Of a stretch of DNA of 64,000 nt, positions 1-8,003 are shown piece after piece. Below the pieces are notes generated by a model. It saw only the letters and a program-made list of their open reading frames with translations, was not told the DNA's origin and searched no databases. The position numbers and the translations under genes were made by a program. Numbering within the stretch: the stretch's first letter is position 1; each line of letters opens with the position of its first letter. The stretch comes from an uncultured Clostridia bacterium (GTDB lineage Bacteria; Bacillota; Clostridia; Oscillospirales; Acutalibacteraceae), in assembly GCA_937876375.1 (NCBI GenBank), contig CALEHY010000027.1, forward strand, positions 130,432 to 194,431. The letters run 5' to 3'.

Positions 1-1315
1 CAGCCTTTGAGGTCTTAACCTTCTTCTCTTGTCTTTCTAGCATCCAACGCATATGGAAGCATACACCCTCAACAACAGCTCTAATTAGCTCTGTCTTGCC
101 AGTCTCTAGGTGAATGTTGAAGAACATACCAGCAGCATTAGGATCCTCGAATGGACAACGGTTACCGTGTAGCCATGGTGTGAACACTACACCACCAGCA
201 CCAGCAGGTGCTCTGTCGATAACCTCCTCTAGATAATCATATAGGTTAATTTGTACAGCCTCAACACTGTCAGAAGCGTTGCTGTGCTTTGCAAGATAAA
301 CACCGATTTCATCTAGAGCAAGGTGATCCTTAACCCATCCAACGCACTTGTTAGAGGTCTCTAGCTCGCCAAAATAGTTGTATGCCTCTGGGTCTGCACC
401 AACGATTGATGCCATCATAGCACCAGCGTCAACCTTTTGTGTGTCAACAACTGTGCCAACCCAGCCAGAAGTACCAGAATAGATATGTGTGTCACCAACA
501 GCAACAGCACCAGTACCAACACCGATGAGTGATGCGTCGCCACCACCACCGTATACAGCTGTTCCAGCAGCAAGGCCAAGCTCCTTGGCAGCTTTTTCTG
601 TGATTTCGCCAACCTTTTCGGTACATTTCTTGATAGGTGGTAGGTGCTCAATGTTTACACCAACCATATCACATACTGGCTTGCACCAGCCCTCGTGACC
701 CTTACGTGTATCGTATAGCAATGTTGCGAATGCAGAGTCAGTAGTCATAACGAACTCTCCACTAGCACGACAAATCAAGTACTCCTTGATATCAAGCCAC
801 TTGTAAATCTTCTTGAAATTCTCTGGCTCGTGTGCCTCAACCCACTTGTATTTCCAAATTGGGTCCTTTACTGATGATGATACAGCACCAGTATAATATA
901 GATATTTTAGGCACTTTGTAGCCTCTGCACCAGCGATTTGTACACCGTGAGCGATACCCTTTTTGATTTCCTCTCTAGCACGCTGGTCCATATATGTCAT
1001 TGGACGACGAATGCAGTTTCCATCCTTGTCAACAAGTACAAGTCCCTGCATAGCAGAGCAGAAGCTGATACCTTCTATCTGATCCTTATTAATATATGGC
1101 ACCTTTTCAAAGATGGTCTTTGTTGTGGAGCACATTGCTTCCCACCATTCGTCAGCATCTTGCTCAGAGCCACCCTTTACACCAGTTTCCTCCTCAACAT
1201 AGAGATTGTATCCTGCTGTAGCAGAGCCAAGGATTTTCATCTCCTTGTCTATCTCGATAAGGCAGGTCTTGATACCAGTTGTACCGATATCATAGGTAAT
1301 AACATATTTGCTCAT
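1..1315 (-). CDS. FGGY-family carbohydrate kinase, C-terminus cut by window edge
   Basis: Cytoplasmic sugar kinase of the FGGY family (xylulokinase, gluconokinase and AI-2 kinase relatives), which phosphorylates a sugar or polyol with ATP. About 438 N-terminal residues are visible. The protein opens with the phosphate-1 loop (YDIGTTGIKT) and later has the ATP-domain GGGGD and GTGAV segments. The start is ATG at 1313-1315, preceded on the minus strand by AGGAGG. It lies 33 nt downstream of the tetR gene, so the two are probably co-transcribed, divergent from the aminotransferase/aldolase operon that shares the control region. The substrate cannot be read from the sequence; context suggests it acts in the same pathway as the aldolase. 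The gene continues beyond position 1. Confidence 0.85.
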   Translation of the reverse strand, partial: MSKYVITYDIGTTGIKTCLIEIDKEMKILGSATAGYNLYVEEETGVKGGSEQDADEWWEAMCSTTKTIFEKVPYINKDQIEGISFCSAMQGLVLVDKDGNCIRRPMTYMDQRAREEIKKGIAHGVQIAGAEATKCLKYLYYTGAVSSSVKDPIWKYKWVEAHEPENFKKIYKWLDIKEYLICRASGEFVMTTDSAFATLLYDTRKGHEGWCKPVCDMVGVNIEHLPPIKKCTEKVGEITEKAAKELGLAAGTAVYGGGGDASLIGVGTGAVAVGDTHIYSGTSGWVGTVVDTQKVDAGAMMASIVGADPEAYNYFGELETSNKCVGWVKDHLALDEIGVYLAKHSNASDSVEAVQINLYDYLEEVIDRAPAGAGGVVFTPWLHGNRCPFEDPNAAGMFFNIHLETGKTELIRAVVEGVCFHMRWMLERQEKKVKTSKA

Positions 1316-1348
1316 AATATCCTCCTAAAACGACATAAGTCGTGCTAA

Positions 1349-2008
1349 TTACTTTTCAAATGTGAATGCAGACTCGATAAATTTAAGCAGTTGTTCTACT
1401 ATCTGGTCCTCATTCATTTCGTCAACATTTACACCAGTGTATATCTCAAATCTCTGCTTGTAGTAATCACAGGTGTAGCTAAATTGTAGCGAGGTCAAAA
1501 GGTTATCCAAGAAGAATGCGAACATTCTAGGGTCAAGGTCTTGCCTTACGTCCCCAGCAGCAAGCGCTTGTGCGATAATGGTAATGTATTTTCGACTGGT
1601 AACGCTCTCTATCTCTCTAGCTAGGAGCTTCGCCATCTCGCCATTTTTCTCGCTAGTTATTTCATTATATAGTTTAATGTAGTTAGAATTGCCTTGTGAA
1701 TGCTTGCAGGTGGTACGAATAAGCTTTTCAGCTTTGACAAGCAGCTTGTCATCACTAGCGATAATTTCGTCGATAGCGTCATCCAGTATCTCCATACCAC
1801 GCTGAATACAGGTAACGAAAAGATCAGCTTTTGTGCTGAAATATTTGTACATTAATCCAATACTTATGCCAGCATTCTTTGCTATAACATTAATATTAGC
1901 GTTCTCAAATCCTTTGGTGGCAAACTCCTCAATGCCGACCTCAAGAATTTTTTCTTTTCTATCTTCGGACGCTCTTTCGAATGCATCCTTGTATCTTTTT
2001 TCAAACAT
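1349..2008 (-). CDS. TetR/AcrR-family transcriptional regulator
   Basis: One-component repressor. The N-terminal helix-turn-helix (GFENANINVIAKNAGISIGL, then MYKYFSTKADLF) is classic TetR/AcrR, and the C-terminal helical region should bind an effector. Length is 219 aa from the ATG at 2008. A GTG at 2032 would add eight residues, but neither start has a convincing ribosome site, and the GTG lies inside a 10-bp inverted repeat, so I prefer the ATG. An AAAGGAG at about 2070-2076 is not followed by an in-frame start. The divergent promoter carries two 16-bp palindromes typical of TetR operators, and a weaker one (2078-2093) lies on the tetR side, suggesting control of both arms. Confidence 0.85.
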   Translation of the reverse strand: MFEKRYKDAFERASEDRKEKILEVGIEEFATKGFENANINVIAKNAGISIGLMYKYFSTKADLFVTCIQRGMEILDDAIDEIIASDDKLLVKAEKLIRTTCKHSQGNSNYIKLYNEITSEKNGEMAKLLAREIESVTSRKYITIIAQALAAGDVRQDLDPRMFAFFLDNLLTSLQFSYTCDYYKQRFEIYTGVNVDEMNEDQIVEQLLKFIESAFTFEK

Positions 2009-2025
2009 TATCAAATTTTTGTAGT

Positions 2026-2059
2026 CTTGCACAAAAGGGGAATAATTGCTTTGTGCAAG
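2026..2059. promoter_or_regulatory. Inverted repeat at the tetR 5' end
   Basis: Perfect 10-bp arms CTTGCACAAA (2026-2035) and TTTGTGCAAG (2050-2059) separated by 14 nt. It differs from the GTGAG...CTCAC palindromes nearby and covers the alternative GTG start of tetR. It could be a second operator or an RNA hairpin in the tetR leader that hides translation. Function is inferred only. Confidence 0.4.
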
Positions 2060-2077
2060 TGGTACAAAACTCCTTTG

Positions 2078-2093
2078 GTGAGCATTAATTCAC
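2078..2093. promoter_or_regulatory. Degenerate third TetR-operator-like palindrome
   Basis: GTGAGCATTAATTCAC keeps the GTGA...TCAC ends and the 16-bp length of the two operators at 2204 and 2229 but has imperfect interior symmetry. It lies in the tetR 5' region, so it could serve autoregulation. Sequence similarity is the only evidence. Confidence 0.4.
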
Positions 2094-2160
2094 TGTGTAC
2101 ATATTAACATTAATTGTGCAATATTGCAATAAAAATGAACAAAATTTTTTGACTTTTGAA

Positions 2161-2188
2161 TTGACAAATCGGTAAAATGTGATATACT
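2161..2188 (+). promoter_or_regulatory. Sigma-A promoter of the aminotransferase operon
   Basis: TTGACA at 2161-2166, a 16-nt spacer and TATACT at 2183-2188. Transcription would start near 2195, just ahead of two palindromic operators. Confidence 0.75.
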
Positions 2189-2203
2189 TAAAGTGTAAAT
2201 TCA

Positions 2204-2244
2204 GTGAGTGACCGCTCACATGATAAAAGTGAGCAGCTGCTCAC
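2204..2244. promoter_or_regulatory. Tandem TetR-type operators
   Basis: Two 16-bp palindromes, GTGAGTGACCGCTCAC (2204-2219, nearly symmetric) and GTGAGCAGCTGCTCAC (2229-2244, perfect), lie 25 bp centre to centre between the predicted transcription start and the aminotransferase ribosome site. Form and position fit repression by the divergent TetR protein. The spacing would put two dimers about two and a half helical turns apart. Confidence 0.7.
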
Positions 2245-2272
2245 GACAATATAGAAAGGGAGGAATTTACCT

Positions 2273-3757
2273 ATGGATACAAGATTCGCTATTACAGAGT
2301 ATCCTAACGCTGCTGCTATTACAGCTCAGCTTGATGCACTCATCAAAAAACCTATTTATTCAATCAACCGTGCTGCTCTTAAGGAGTACGAAGAAGAATA
2401 CTTCGAGAAGAAGTGTGCTAAGTCAAAGGAAATGATTTCTGAGGCTAAGTCAGTTATTCCTGGTGGTGTTCAGCACAACCTTGCATTTAACTACCCATTC
2501 CCAATCGTTATGACAAAGGCAAAGGGCAACAAGCTATATGATATCGATGGCAACGAGTACTTCGATTTCCTACAGGCTGGTGGTCCAACAATTATCGGTT
2601 CTAACGATGACGTTGTTAAGGAGAAGGTTAAGGAGCTTCTTGATGACTGTGGTCCATCAACAGGTCTTTTCCACCCTTATGAGTATAAGCTTGCAAAGAA
2701 GATTAGCGAGTGCGTACCATCAGTAGAAATGTTCCGTATGCTTGGTTCAGGTACAGAGGCTTGTATGTGTGCTGTTCGTGTTGCACGTCTTGCTACTGGC
2801 CATAAGAACATTATCAAGATGGGTGGTGCTTACCACGGCTGGTCTGATCAGCTTGCTTGGGGTATGCGTGTTCCTGGTACTCTAAACCTACAGTCACACG
2901 GTGTACCTATGTTCGTATTTAAGCACACTCAGGAGTTCTTCCCTAACGATCTTAAGGATCTTGAGAAGAAGCTTATCCTCAACAAGTTCCGTGGCGGTAC
3001 AGCTGCTGTATTCATTGAGCCATGTGGTCCAGAGTCAGCAACTCGTCCAGTAGATAAGGATTTCCCTAAGGGCGTTCAGGCACTTTGCCGTAAGTACGGT
3101 GCTCTCCTCGTTTGTGATGAGGTTGTATGTGGTTTCCGTATTGGTCTAGCTGGTGCTCAGGGTTACTATGGTATCGATCCTGATATCACAATCTTTGGTA
3201 AGATTATCGCTGGTGGTTATCCTGGTGCAGGTGGTATCGGTGGCCACAAGGAAGTTATGAAGTATCTTGGTGCTGGTCTTGATAAGGCAGAGGGCAAGAA
3301 GATTCATAAGGCTATGTGTGGTGGTACAATGGCTGCTACACCTATCTCTTGCGTAGCTGGTTACACAGTAATCGAAGAAATCGAGAAGAGAAATGCTTGC
3401 CAGGTTGCTGGTCAGATGGCTGACAGACTTGTTAAGGGTATCAATGAGTCAATCAAGAAGTATGATCTTCCATTCGTATGCTACAATGTTGGTTCTATCT
3501 GCCAGCTTCACACAGTAGCTACAATGCACTTCAGAATTAACTGGAAGACTCCTTGGACTATTCCATCAGTACTTAAGGAGACAGGTATCCGTCAGACAGA
3601 GATGCAGTACATGGGCGCTGCTTACATGGCAGAGGGTCTTGTTACACTTGCTGGTTCTCGTCTATACACATCTTCAGCTTACACAGAGGAAGATATCGAC
3701 GAGTGCATCCGTCGTTTTGACAAGGTACTTTCAAAGTGCGAGAAGATTGATTATTAA
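2273..3757 (+). CDS. Class III (GSA-type) PLP aminotransferase
   Basis: PLP enzyme of the glutamate-1-semialdehyde aminomutase-like class III aminotransferases, 494 aa, cytoplasmic. Seen: GSGTEA and AYHGWSD cofactor-contact segments, CDEVVCGFR (PLP-binding Asp) and the catalytic Lys in FGKIIAGGYPG at residue 310. It is about 60 aa longer than HemL, with an N-terminal extension, and is not beside any haem gene. It follows two TetR operators and precedes a class II aldolase, so a catabolic or specialised role on an amino or keto sugar is more likely than haem synthesis. Ribosome site GGGAGG is 8-13 nt before the ATG. The amino donor and acceptor are unknown. Confidence 0.85.
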   Translation: MDTRFAITEYPNAAAITAQLDALIKKPIYSINRAALKEYEEEYFEKKCAKSKEMISEAKSVIPGGVQHNLAFNYPFPIVMTKAKGNKLYDIDGNEYFDFLQAGGPTIIGSNDDVVKEKVKELLDDCGPSTGLFHPYEYKLAKKISECVPSVEMFRMLGSGTEACMCAVRVARLATGHKNIIKMGGAYHGWSDQLAWGMRVPGTLNLQSHGVPMFVFKHTQEFFPNDLKDLEKKLILNKFRGGTAAVFIEPCGPESATRPVDKDFPKGVQALCRKYGALLVCDEVVCGFRIGLAGAQGYYGIDPDITIFGKIIAGGYPGAGGIGGHKEVMKYLGAGLDKAEGKKIHKAMCGGTMAATPISCVAGYTVIEEIEKRNACQVAGQMADRLVKGINESIKKYDLPFVCYNVGSICQLHTVATMHFRINWKTPWTIPSVLKETGIRQTEMQYMGAAYMAEGLVTLAGSRLYTSSAYTEEDIDECIRRFDKVLSKCEKIDY

Positions 3758-3775
3758 TCAATATTAACGACTAAT

Positions 3776-3803
3776 AAGGAGTGGGTTTTTGCTCACTCCT
3801 TTT
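3776..3803 (+). terminator. Weak terminator or attenuator inside the operon
   Basis: Stem AAGGAGTG (3776-3783) pairs with CACTCCTT (3794-3801), extended by two inner pairs, with only a short T run. It may reduce read-through from the aminotransferase into the aldolase. Confidence 0.5.
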
Positions 3804-3827
3804 AATCCATTATAAAGGAGAAAAACT

Positions 3828-5045
3828 ATGGCTTACGAAATTGAAGAAGCTAAAAGAATAGTTGTAGAAGCAGGTAAGAAGCTAGTTGAGTCTGGTCTTA
3901 TTGCTCGTACATGGGGTAATGTTTCTGCTCGTATCAGCGATACACAGTTCGTTATCACTCCATCAGGTAGAGCATATGAGGATTTGACACCAGAGGAGAT
4001 TGTTGTAGTTAATATCGAGGACTGCTCACACGAGGGTGACATTAAGCCATCATCAGAGAAGGGCGTTCATGCTGCTGCTTATCGTCATCATCCAACTGTT
4101 GATTTTGTTATCCATACACACCAGAGAAATGCTACTATCGTATCTATCACTGGTATGGAGATTAGAAATGTATATGACGAGTTCAAGGGTATCCTTGGCG
4201 ACGTAGTACCTTGTGGTGCTTACGCTATGTCTACTACAAACTCACTTCGCAAGAAGGTTGAGAGATGCATCGAGATGAACCCAAGCGCTAGAGCTATTAT
4301 GATGATGCACCACGGTGCACTCGTTATGGGTGACAATTACGATCACGCTTTCGCTCTTGCAGAGGCTCTTGAGGATTGCTGTGGCAAGGTTATCAAGGAT
4401 AATTACATCCGTCATTCTTGGGATAAGACATATTCTGATGACAACCGTAGAGCTTACTTCCTAAAGAAGAATGATGCTGGCGATATGCCAACAGAGATTT
4501 GTGATCTTGGTTCATCAGTTAGAAATGGCAACACATTTACTCTTACTGTTGCTGGTGAGACTGTTGACGTTGATATCGAGACTGGTCTTGGTATCAATGG
4601 TATCGCTCCAAAGGTTGCAAAGCTACACAAGGCTATCTACGAGGCAGAGGATGTTACAATGATTAAGCATCTTGCTACTCCAGATATCGTTGCTGTATCT
4701 GCATCTGGCGATGATATGATTCCTATGATTGATGATTTTGCACAGATTGTTGGTCTAGACGTTAAGAACTGTCCTTGGATCGATGGCGACACTGATGATT
4801 GTGCTAAAGAGGTTGGCAAGGCTATCGAGGATAGAAATGCCGTTCTTATCCAGGGCAATGGTGCTCTCGTTACTGGTAACACTGATGGCGATATGAACGC
4901 ACTTGAAATCATTATGGATAAGGGCGCTGCTGCTGTTATCGATTGTGATATTTTCAATCGTCCTCACTATGTTCCAAAGGCAGAGTGCTTCCTAATGAGA
5001 ACTGTATATCTTATGAAGTATTCAAAGAAGATTGACGAAAAATAA
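3828..5045 (+). CDS. Class II aldolase/adducin protein, two tandem domains
   Basis: 405 aa, about twice a normal class II aldolase (FucA, AraD, about 210-230 aa). Domain 1 (residues about 5-200) has NVSAR, an SSEK acid residue (E77), the zinc pair H96/H98 (IHTHQ) and MMHHGALV (H161/H162), and looks catalytic. Domain 2 (about 230-400) has a weaker match with GNGALV at 343-348, where the third metal His is replaced by Asn and no HxH pair is visible, so it is probably non-catalytic. It would cleave a phosphorylated keto sugar to DHAP or a related product and an aldehyde. Cluster partners are the divergent FGGY kinase and the upstream aminotransferase. Ribosome site AAAGGAG. Substrate unknown. 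Confidence 0.85.
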   Translation: MAYEIEEAKRIVVEAGKKLVESGLIARTWGNVSARISDTQFVITPSGRAYEDLTPEEIVVVNIEDCSHEGDIKPSSEKGVHAAAYRHHPTVDFVIHTHQRNATIVSITGMEIRNVYDEFKGILGDVVPCGAYAMSTTNSLRKKVERCIEMNPSARAIMMMHHGALVMGDNYDHAFALAEALEDCCGKVIKDNYIRHSWDKTYSDDNRRAYFLKKNDAGDMPTEICDLGSSVRNGNTFTLTVAGETVDVDIETGLGINGIAPKVAKLHKAIYEAEDVTMIKHLATPDIVAVSASGDDMIPMIDDFAQIVGLDVKNCPWIDGDTDDCAKEVGKAIEDRNAVLIQGNGALVTGNTDGDMNALEIIMDKGAAAVIDCDIFNRPHYVPKAECFLMRTVYLMKYSKKIDEK

Positions 5046-5061
5046 TTCGTGTTCTAAATTT

Positions 5062-5088
5062 AAAGGCGACCATTGGTCGCCTTTTTTT
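5062..5088 (+). terminator. Intrinsic terminator after the aldolase
   Basis: AAAGGCGACC-att-GGTCGCCTTT followed by a run of T. It closes the TetR-controlled operon. Confidence 0.9.
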
Positions 5089-5089
5089 C

Positions 5090-5117
5090 TTGACAAAATA
5101 TGTGTTTGTTTTATAAT
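5090..5117 (+). promoter_or_regulatory. Sigma-A promoter of the hydrolase-LCP operon
   Basis: TTGACA (5090-5095), 16-nt spacer, TATAAT (5112-5117), directly behind the preceding terminator. Confidence 0.8.
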
Positions 5118-5140
5118 TAAATCATTAGGAGGTATGGATT

Positions 5141-6256
5141 ATGCCAAAAGTTGAAGAAAAGAAAAAGGGTAAAAAAGGAATGAAAGTACTTACTATCATT
5201 ATTGCAATCATTCTATGTATCGCAATTATTGCCACGGTATTCATTTCTATAGTTACAAAGCCTAGAAATGAGAATGACGAAAAGGTCGTATATGTTGGTG
5301 GTATGGTTACTAGTGATAACATTGACTACCAGTTTGATAGTGCAAAGGGCATCAAGAACAATCCAGTGATGAAGATTATGGAGATGGTGTGGTATTTCTG
5401 TGATGGTGGAGATAAGAAGAAGCATTCTGTTCAAACACCACCAGAGAATGTTACCGAAATTGCGGATATTCCATATCTTGATGATGAAAATGTGTATCAT
5501 CAGCTTGACGTTATGTATCCTAGTGATGCAAAGCCTACTGACAAGCTACCAGTAATTATCGATATTCACGGTGGTGGCTGGATGTATGCCAACAAGGACT
5601 TGAATGATTATTACTGTATGGCACTCGCTGATAGGGGATATGTTGTGTTCAATATCAGCTATCGACTTGTACCAGACGTTACTGTTAATGAGCAAATCCA
5701 GGACTGTGCATATGCGTTAAAGTGGATTAGTGATAATATGGGTGATTACCCTTGTGATAAGGATAATATTATGCTTACTGGTGATTCTGCTGGTGGTCAG
5801 CTCTCTGCTTATTCTGCTGTGCTTATGCAGAGTGCAGAGTTAAGAGGACTGTTCGATACAGTCGACCCTAATATGCAGCTTTCATCACTACTTTTGACTT
5901 CTCCTGTTGCATTTATGAATGATGGTGGAGCCTTTAGTATTTACACAAAGCTTCTATGGGGCAAGGATTATAAGGAAAAGGCAACATATGAGTATATGGA
6001 CCTTGACAAAATCATCGACTATGCACCTAATATGCCACCTACATATTTGATTACTAGTAGTGGCGACAGCCTAGCACATGACCAAACAGTTAGAGCATAT
6101 GAGCTACTTAAGGAAAAGGGCGTTAAGTGTGAGCTTGCAGACTATGACAAGGATGCATTTGGCGTTAACGAGCCACATGTTTTCAGCGTGCTTAACCCAT
6201 TTGACGATGCTGGAAAAACAACTATTGATAATGCGTTGGCATTTTTTAATGACTAA
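5141..6256 (+). CDS. Membrane-anchored alpha/beta hydrolase (HSL-like esterase)
   Basis: 371-aa alpha/beta hydrolase with a Lys-rich N-terminus and one transmembrane helix (about 15-38), so the catalytic part is probably outside the cell. HGGGW (143-147) is the oxyanion motif of hormone-sensitive-lipase-like esterases and GDSAGG holds the nucleophile S216; candidate acid and His lie in SGDSLAHD and EPHVFS near the end. It would remove acyl groups from a carbohydrate, lipid or cell-wall polymer. It has its own promoter and AGGAGG site, and its stop overlaps the start of the LCP gene by one base (TAATG), implying coupled translation and perhaps a shared envelope role. Substrate unknown. Confidence 0.85.
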   Translation: MPKVEEKKKGKKGMKVLTIIIAIILCIAIIATVFISIVTKPRNENDEKVVYVGGMVTSDNIDYQFDSAKGIKNNPVMKIMEMVWYFCDGGDKKKHSVQTPPENVTEIADIPYLDDENVYHQLDVMYPSDAKPTDKLPVIIDIHGGGWMYANKDLNDYYCMALADRGYVVFNISYRLVPDVTVNEQIQDCAYALKWISDNMGDYPCDKDNIMLTGDSAGGQLSAYSAVLMQSAELRGLFDTVDPNMQLSSLLLTSPVAFMNDGGAFSIYTKLLWGKDYKEKATYEYMDLDKIIDYAPNMPPTYLITSSGDSLAHDQTVRAYELLKEKGVKCELADYDKDAFGVNEPHVFSVLNPFDDAGKTTIDNALAFFND

Positions 6257-7308
6257 TGAAAAAGAAAAGTAAGATAGAAAGAAAAAAAGCAACCCAAAAG
6301 CGAAATAGAATAATAAAACGAGTTTTGCTTGCTATCTTGGTGATATTGCTTGTTGTGGCTATCACATTTGCTTCATTGTTTTTTTATTATCGCAATGAGG
6401 GCAAGAATAGCATCAAGCCAAATCTTGCTGATAATACAGAATATCACGAGCAAATAGAGTATAATGGACACCTCTATCAGTATAACGAGGACGTTGTATC
6501 ATTCGCATTTATTGGTGTTGACCAAAGGGATATGGAAGAGGCATCAAAGGCTGATTTTGTCGGTGCTAACGATACTAATATCGTTGTTGCGATAAATACT
6601 GTGTCTGGCACAGCAGCAATGATTGCTATACCTCGTGAGACAGTTGTCGATATCGATATATTCCAAAATGGCGAGTATCTCGGTATAGAAAAGGAAAGAC
6701 TTGCACTGGCATATTCCTATGGCGATGGCAAGGAAAAGAGCTGTCAGAACACGGTTGACGCTATTAGTCGAATTATGCAGAGTGTTCCTATTGAGAAATA
6801 CTATGCCTTGGATTTGGACGGAATCGCTCCTATCAATGATTCTATTGGTGGTGTAATCGTAAAATCAAGTGTCGATATTCCACAGCATGACATTGAGGCT
6901 GGCAAGGTTGTCACCCTAAAGGGCGATATGGCAGAGAGCTATGTTCGTACTCGTTCGATGACTGATATTAATGGTAGTATCGACCGTGTAGGACGCCAAG
7001 TGCAGTATCTAGAGTCGTTTGCTAGCCAGACTATACCAGCGACTATTATTAATTTCTCTACTGTTGCTGATTTGTATAATACTGGTGCACAGTATAGCCA
7101 GACTAATATGACACTTAGCGAGGTTACATACCTAGCGTCTCTCCTTCGTAGCAAGGGCACTAATCATTTTGACACCATCACTCTTGAGGGAGAGATGAAT
7201 GTTGAGCAAGACTCTGCTGGTGAGGGCTATATGCATGCTCTGTTCACTCCAGATGAGGACTTTTTGATGCAGACAATCCTCGACACATTCTATTTGAGAA
7301 TTAAATAA
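6256..7308 (+). CDS. LytR-CpsA-Psr (LCP) family cell-wall ligase
   Basis: 350 aa: basic N-terminus, one transmembrane helix (about 23-48) and an extracellular LCP domain. Family features seen are FAFIGVDQRD near the start of the domain, ANDTNIVVAI, IPRETVVDI, the Arg-rich YVRTRS and DINGSIDRVGRQ. LCP enzymes transfer undecaprenyl-linked glycopolymers to peptidoglycan. Translation overlaps the upstream esterase, so the pair may decorate or attach a wall polymer. No polymer-synthesis genes are adjacent, so the polymer cannot be named. Confidence 0.88.
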   Translation: MKKKSKIERKKATQKRNRIIKRVLLAILVILLVVAITFASLFFYYRNEGKNSIKPNLADNTEYHEQIEYNGHLYQYNEDVVSFAFIGVDQRDMEEASKADFVGANDTNIVVAINTVSGTAAMIAIPRETVVDIDIFQNGEYLGIEKERLALAYSYGDGKEKSCQNTVDAISRIMQSVPIEKYYALDLDGIAPINDSIGGVIVKSSVDIPQHDIEAGKVVTLKGDMAESYVRTRSMTDINGSIDRVGRQVQYLESFASQTIPATIINFSTVADLYNTGAQYSQTNMTLSEVTYLASLLRSKGTNHFDTITLEGEMNVEQDSAGEGYMHALFTPDEDFLMQTILDTFYLRIK

Positions 7309-7315
7309 AAAGAAA

Positions 7316-7336
7316 AAGGAGCATGAATTGCTCCTT
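7316..7336 (+). terminator. Hairpin after the LCP gene
   Basis: AAGGAGC (7316-7322) and GCTCCTT (7330-7336), with no T run after it. It may work together with the repeat element that follows. Confidence 0.35.
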
Positions 7337-7341
7337 GAAAT

Positions 7342-7438
7342 ATACTTTTATAAAGTATGTAACCCATTATGACACTTTTAAATCGAAAGGTGTCATAATG
7401 GGTTTTGTTTTTCGGTATAATACTAAAATATCATGACA
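7342..7438 (+). repeat. Intergenic two-hairpin repeat, copy 1
   Basis: About 97 bp: a small hairpin (ATACTTT/AAAGTAT) then a long one with 14-bp arms ACCCATTATGACAC (7362-7375) and GTGTCATAATGGGT (7390-7403), followed by a conserved tail with GGTATAATACTAAAATAT. A second copy lies at 13436-13527 with compensatory changes in the long stem. Not coding. Confidence 0.75.
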
Positions 7439-7447
7439 AGGTGATTG

Positions 7448-7553
7448 CAACAGATTTTTGTAGGGGAGACCTGTGGTCTCCCGTTGTATCTACCAACAAT
7501 GTCATAATAGAAACGAAACGGGCGACCACAGGTCGCCCCTACTAAAAATGTTG
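7448..7553. repeat. MITE-like palindromic element
   Basis: Two 25-nt segments, 7460-7484 and 7518-7542, are inverted copies of each other with two differences, and each also folds on itself (GGGGAGACC/GGTCTCCC and GGGCGACC/GGTCGCCC). The flanks CAACA...TTTTT and AAAAATGTTG extend the terminal inverted repeat. No coding capacity. It has the look of a small non-autonomous element or bidirectional terminator; a related half-element is at 63930. Confidence 0.65.
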
Positions 7554-7561
7554 TGAAAACT

Positions 7562-7885
7562 TTACATTATTATTTCTATTTCAAAATACTGTTCTTGGAA
7601 TTTTGTTTTTTCTATGATTTCTTCTTTGGTAGTAGTATATTCGTTTGGTACAACTACCCATTTTTCTTCAACATCATTATGCCTATGTATGATTGCAACT
7701 ATTTTGCCTGTAAATTCCTTAACGGGATAATTAACGCCTAAAATATATGCATCTTGCTCCTCTCCATCAGGTGCAATAATCCCTTCTATATACCCGTAGT
7801 TTACAGAATAATATATATTTTTATGTTTTGGATGATAACTACCAAGCGGTCTATCAACTAATACTTTGACGATTTTTCCAAGCAT
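7562..7885 (-). CDS. Inorganic pyrophosphatase-like small protein
   Basis: 107 aa, related to family I soluble inorganic pyrophosphatases: RPLGSYHPKH, NYGYIEG and the acidic DGEEQDAYILG stretch recall the YGY and DGDPLD metal-binding motifs, but the protein is far shorter than the about 175 aa of true pyrophosphatases. Phosphate-ester or diphosphate hydrolysis is a family-based guess. Start ATG has AAAGGAG upstream and a TTGAAA-17-TATAAT promoter (7923-7951). Single-gene unit. Confidence 0.7.
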   Translation of the reverse strand: MLGKIVKVLVDRPLGSYHPKHKNIYYSVNYGYIEGIIAPDGEEQDAYILGVNYPVKEFTGKIVAIIHRHNDVEEKWVVVPNEYTTTKEEIIEKTKFQEQYFEIEIIM

Positions 7886-7922
7886 TATTTTATCTCCTTT
7901 AATAATGATTTTTTCTAAACAA

Positions 7923-7984
7923 ATTATACATTCATATCATTACATTTTCAATATTAATCTTGTCGCGATACCAAAATGTCTGCC
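7923..7984 (-). promoter_or_regulatory. Promoter with conserved upstream element, copy A
   Basis: On the minus strand TTGAAA (7946-7951), 17-nt spacer and TATAAT (7923-7928). Directly upstream, 7952-7984 contains a segment (GCGACAAGATT, CATTTTGG) that recurs at the same position before the promoter of the lipoprotein gene at 13555-14031. The shared upstream block could be a regulator site or a repeat. Confidence 0.55.
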
Positions 7985-8003
7985 AAGGTGCATTAAACAC
8001 AAA

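Noticed and set aside
938..1348. 136-codon plus-strand ORF
   Set aside because: Antisense to the FGGY kinase, no ribosome site; a shadow of the real gene.
2273..3757. Haem biosynthesis enzyme HemL
   Set aside because: Sequence belongs to the same class, but it is longer, has no haem neighbours and lies in a TetR-controlled aldolase operon.
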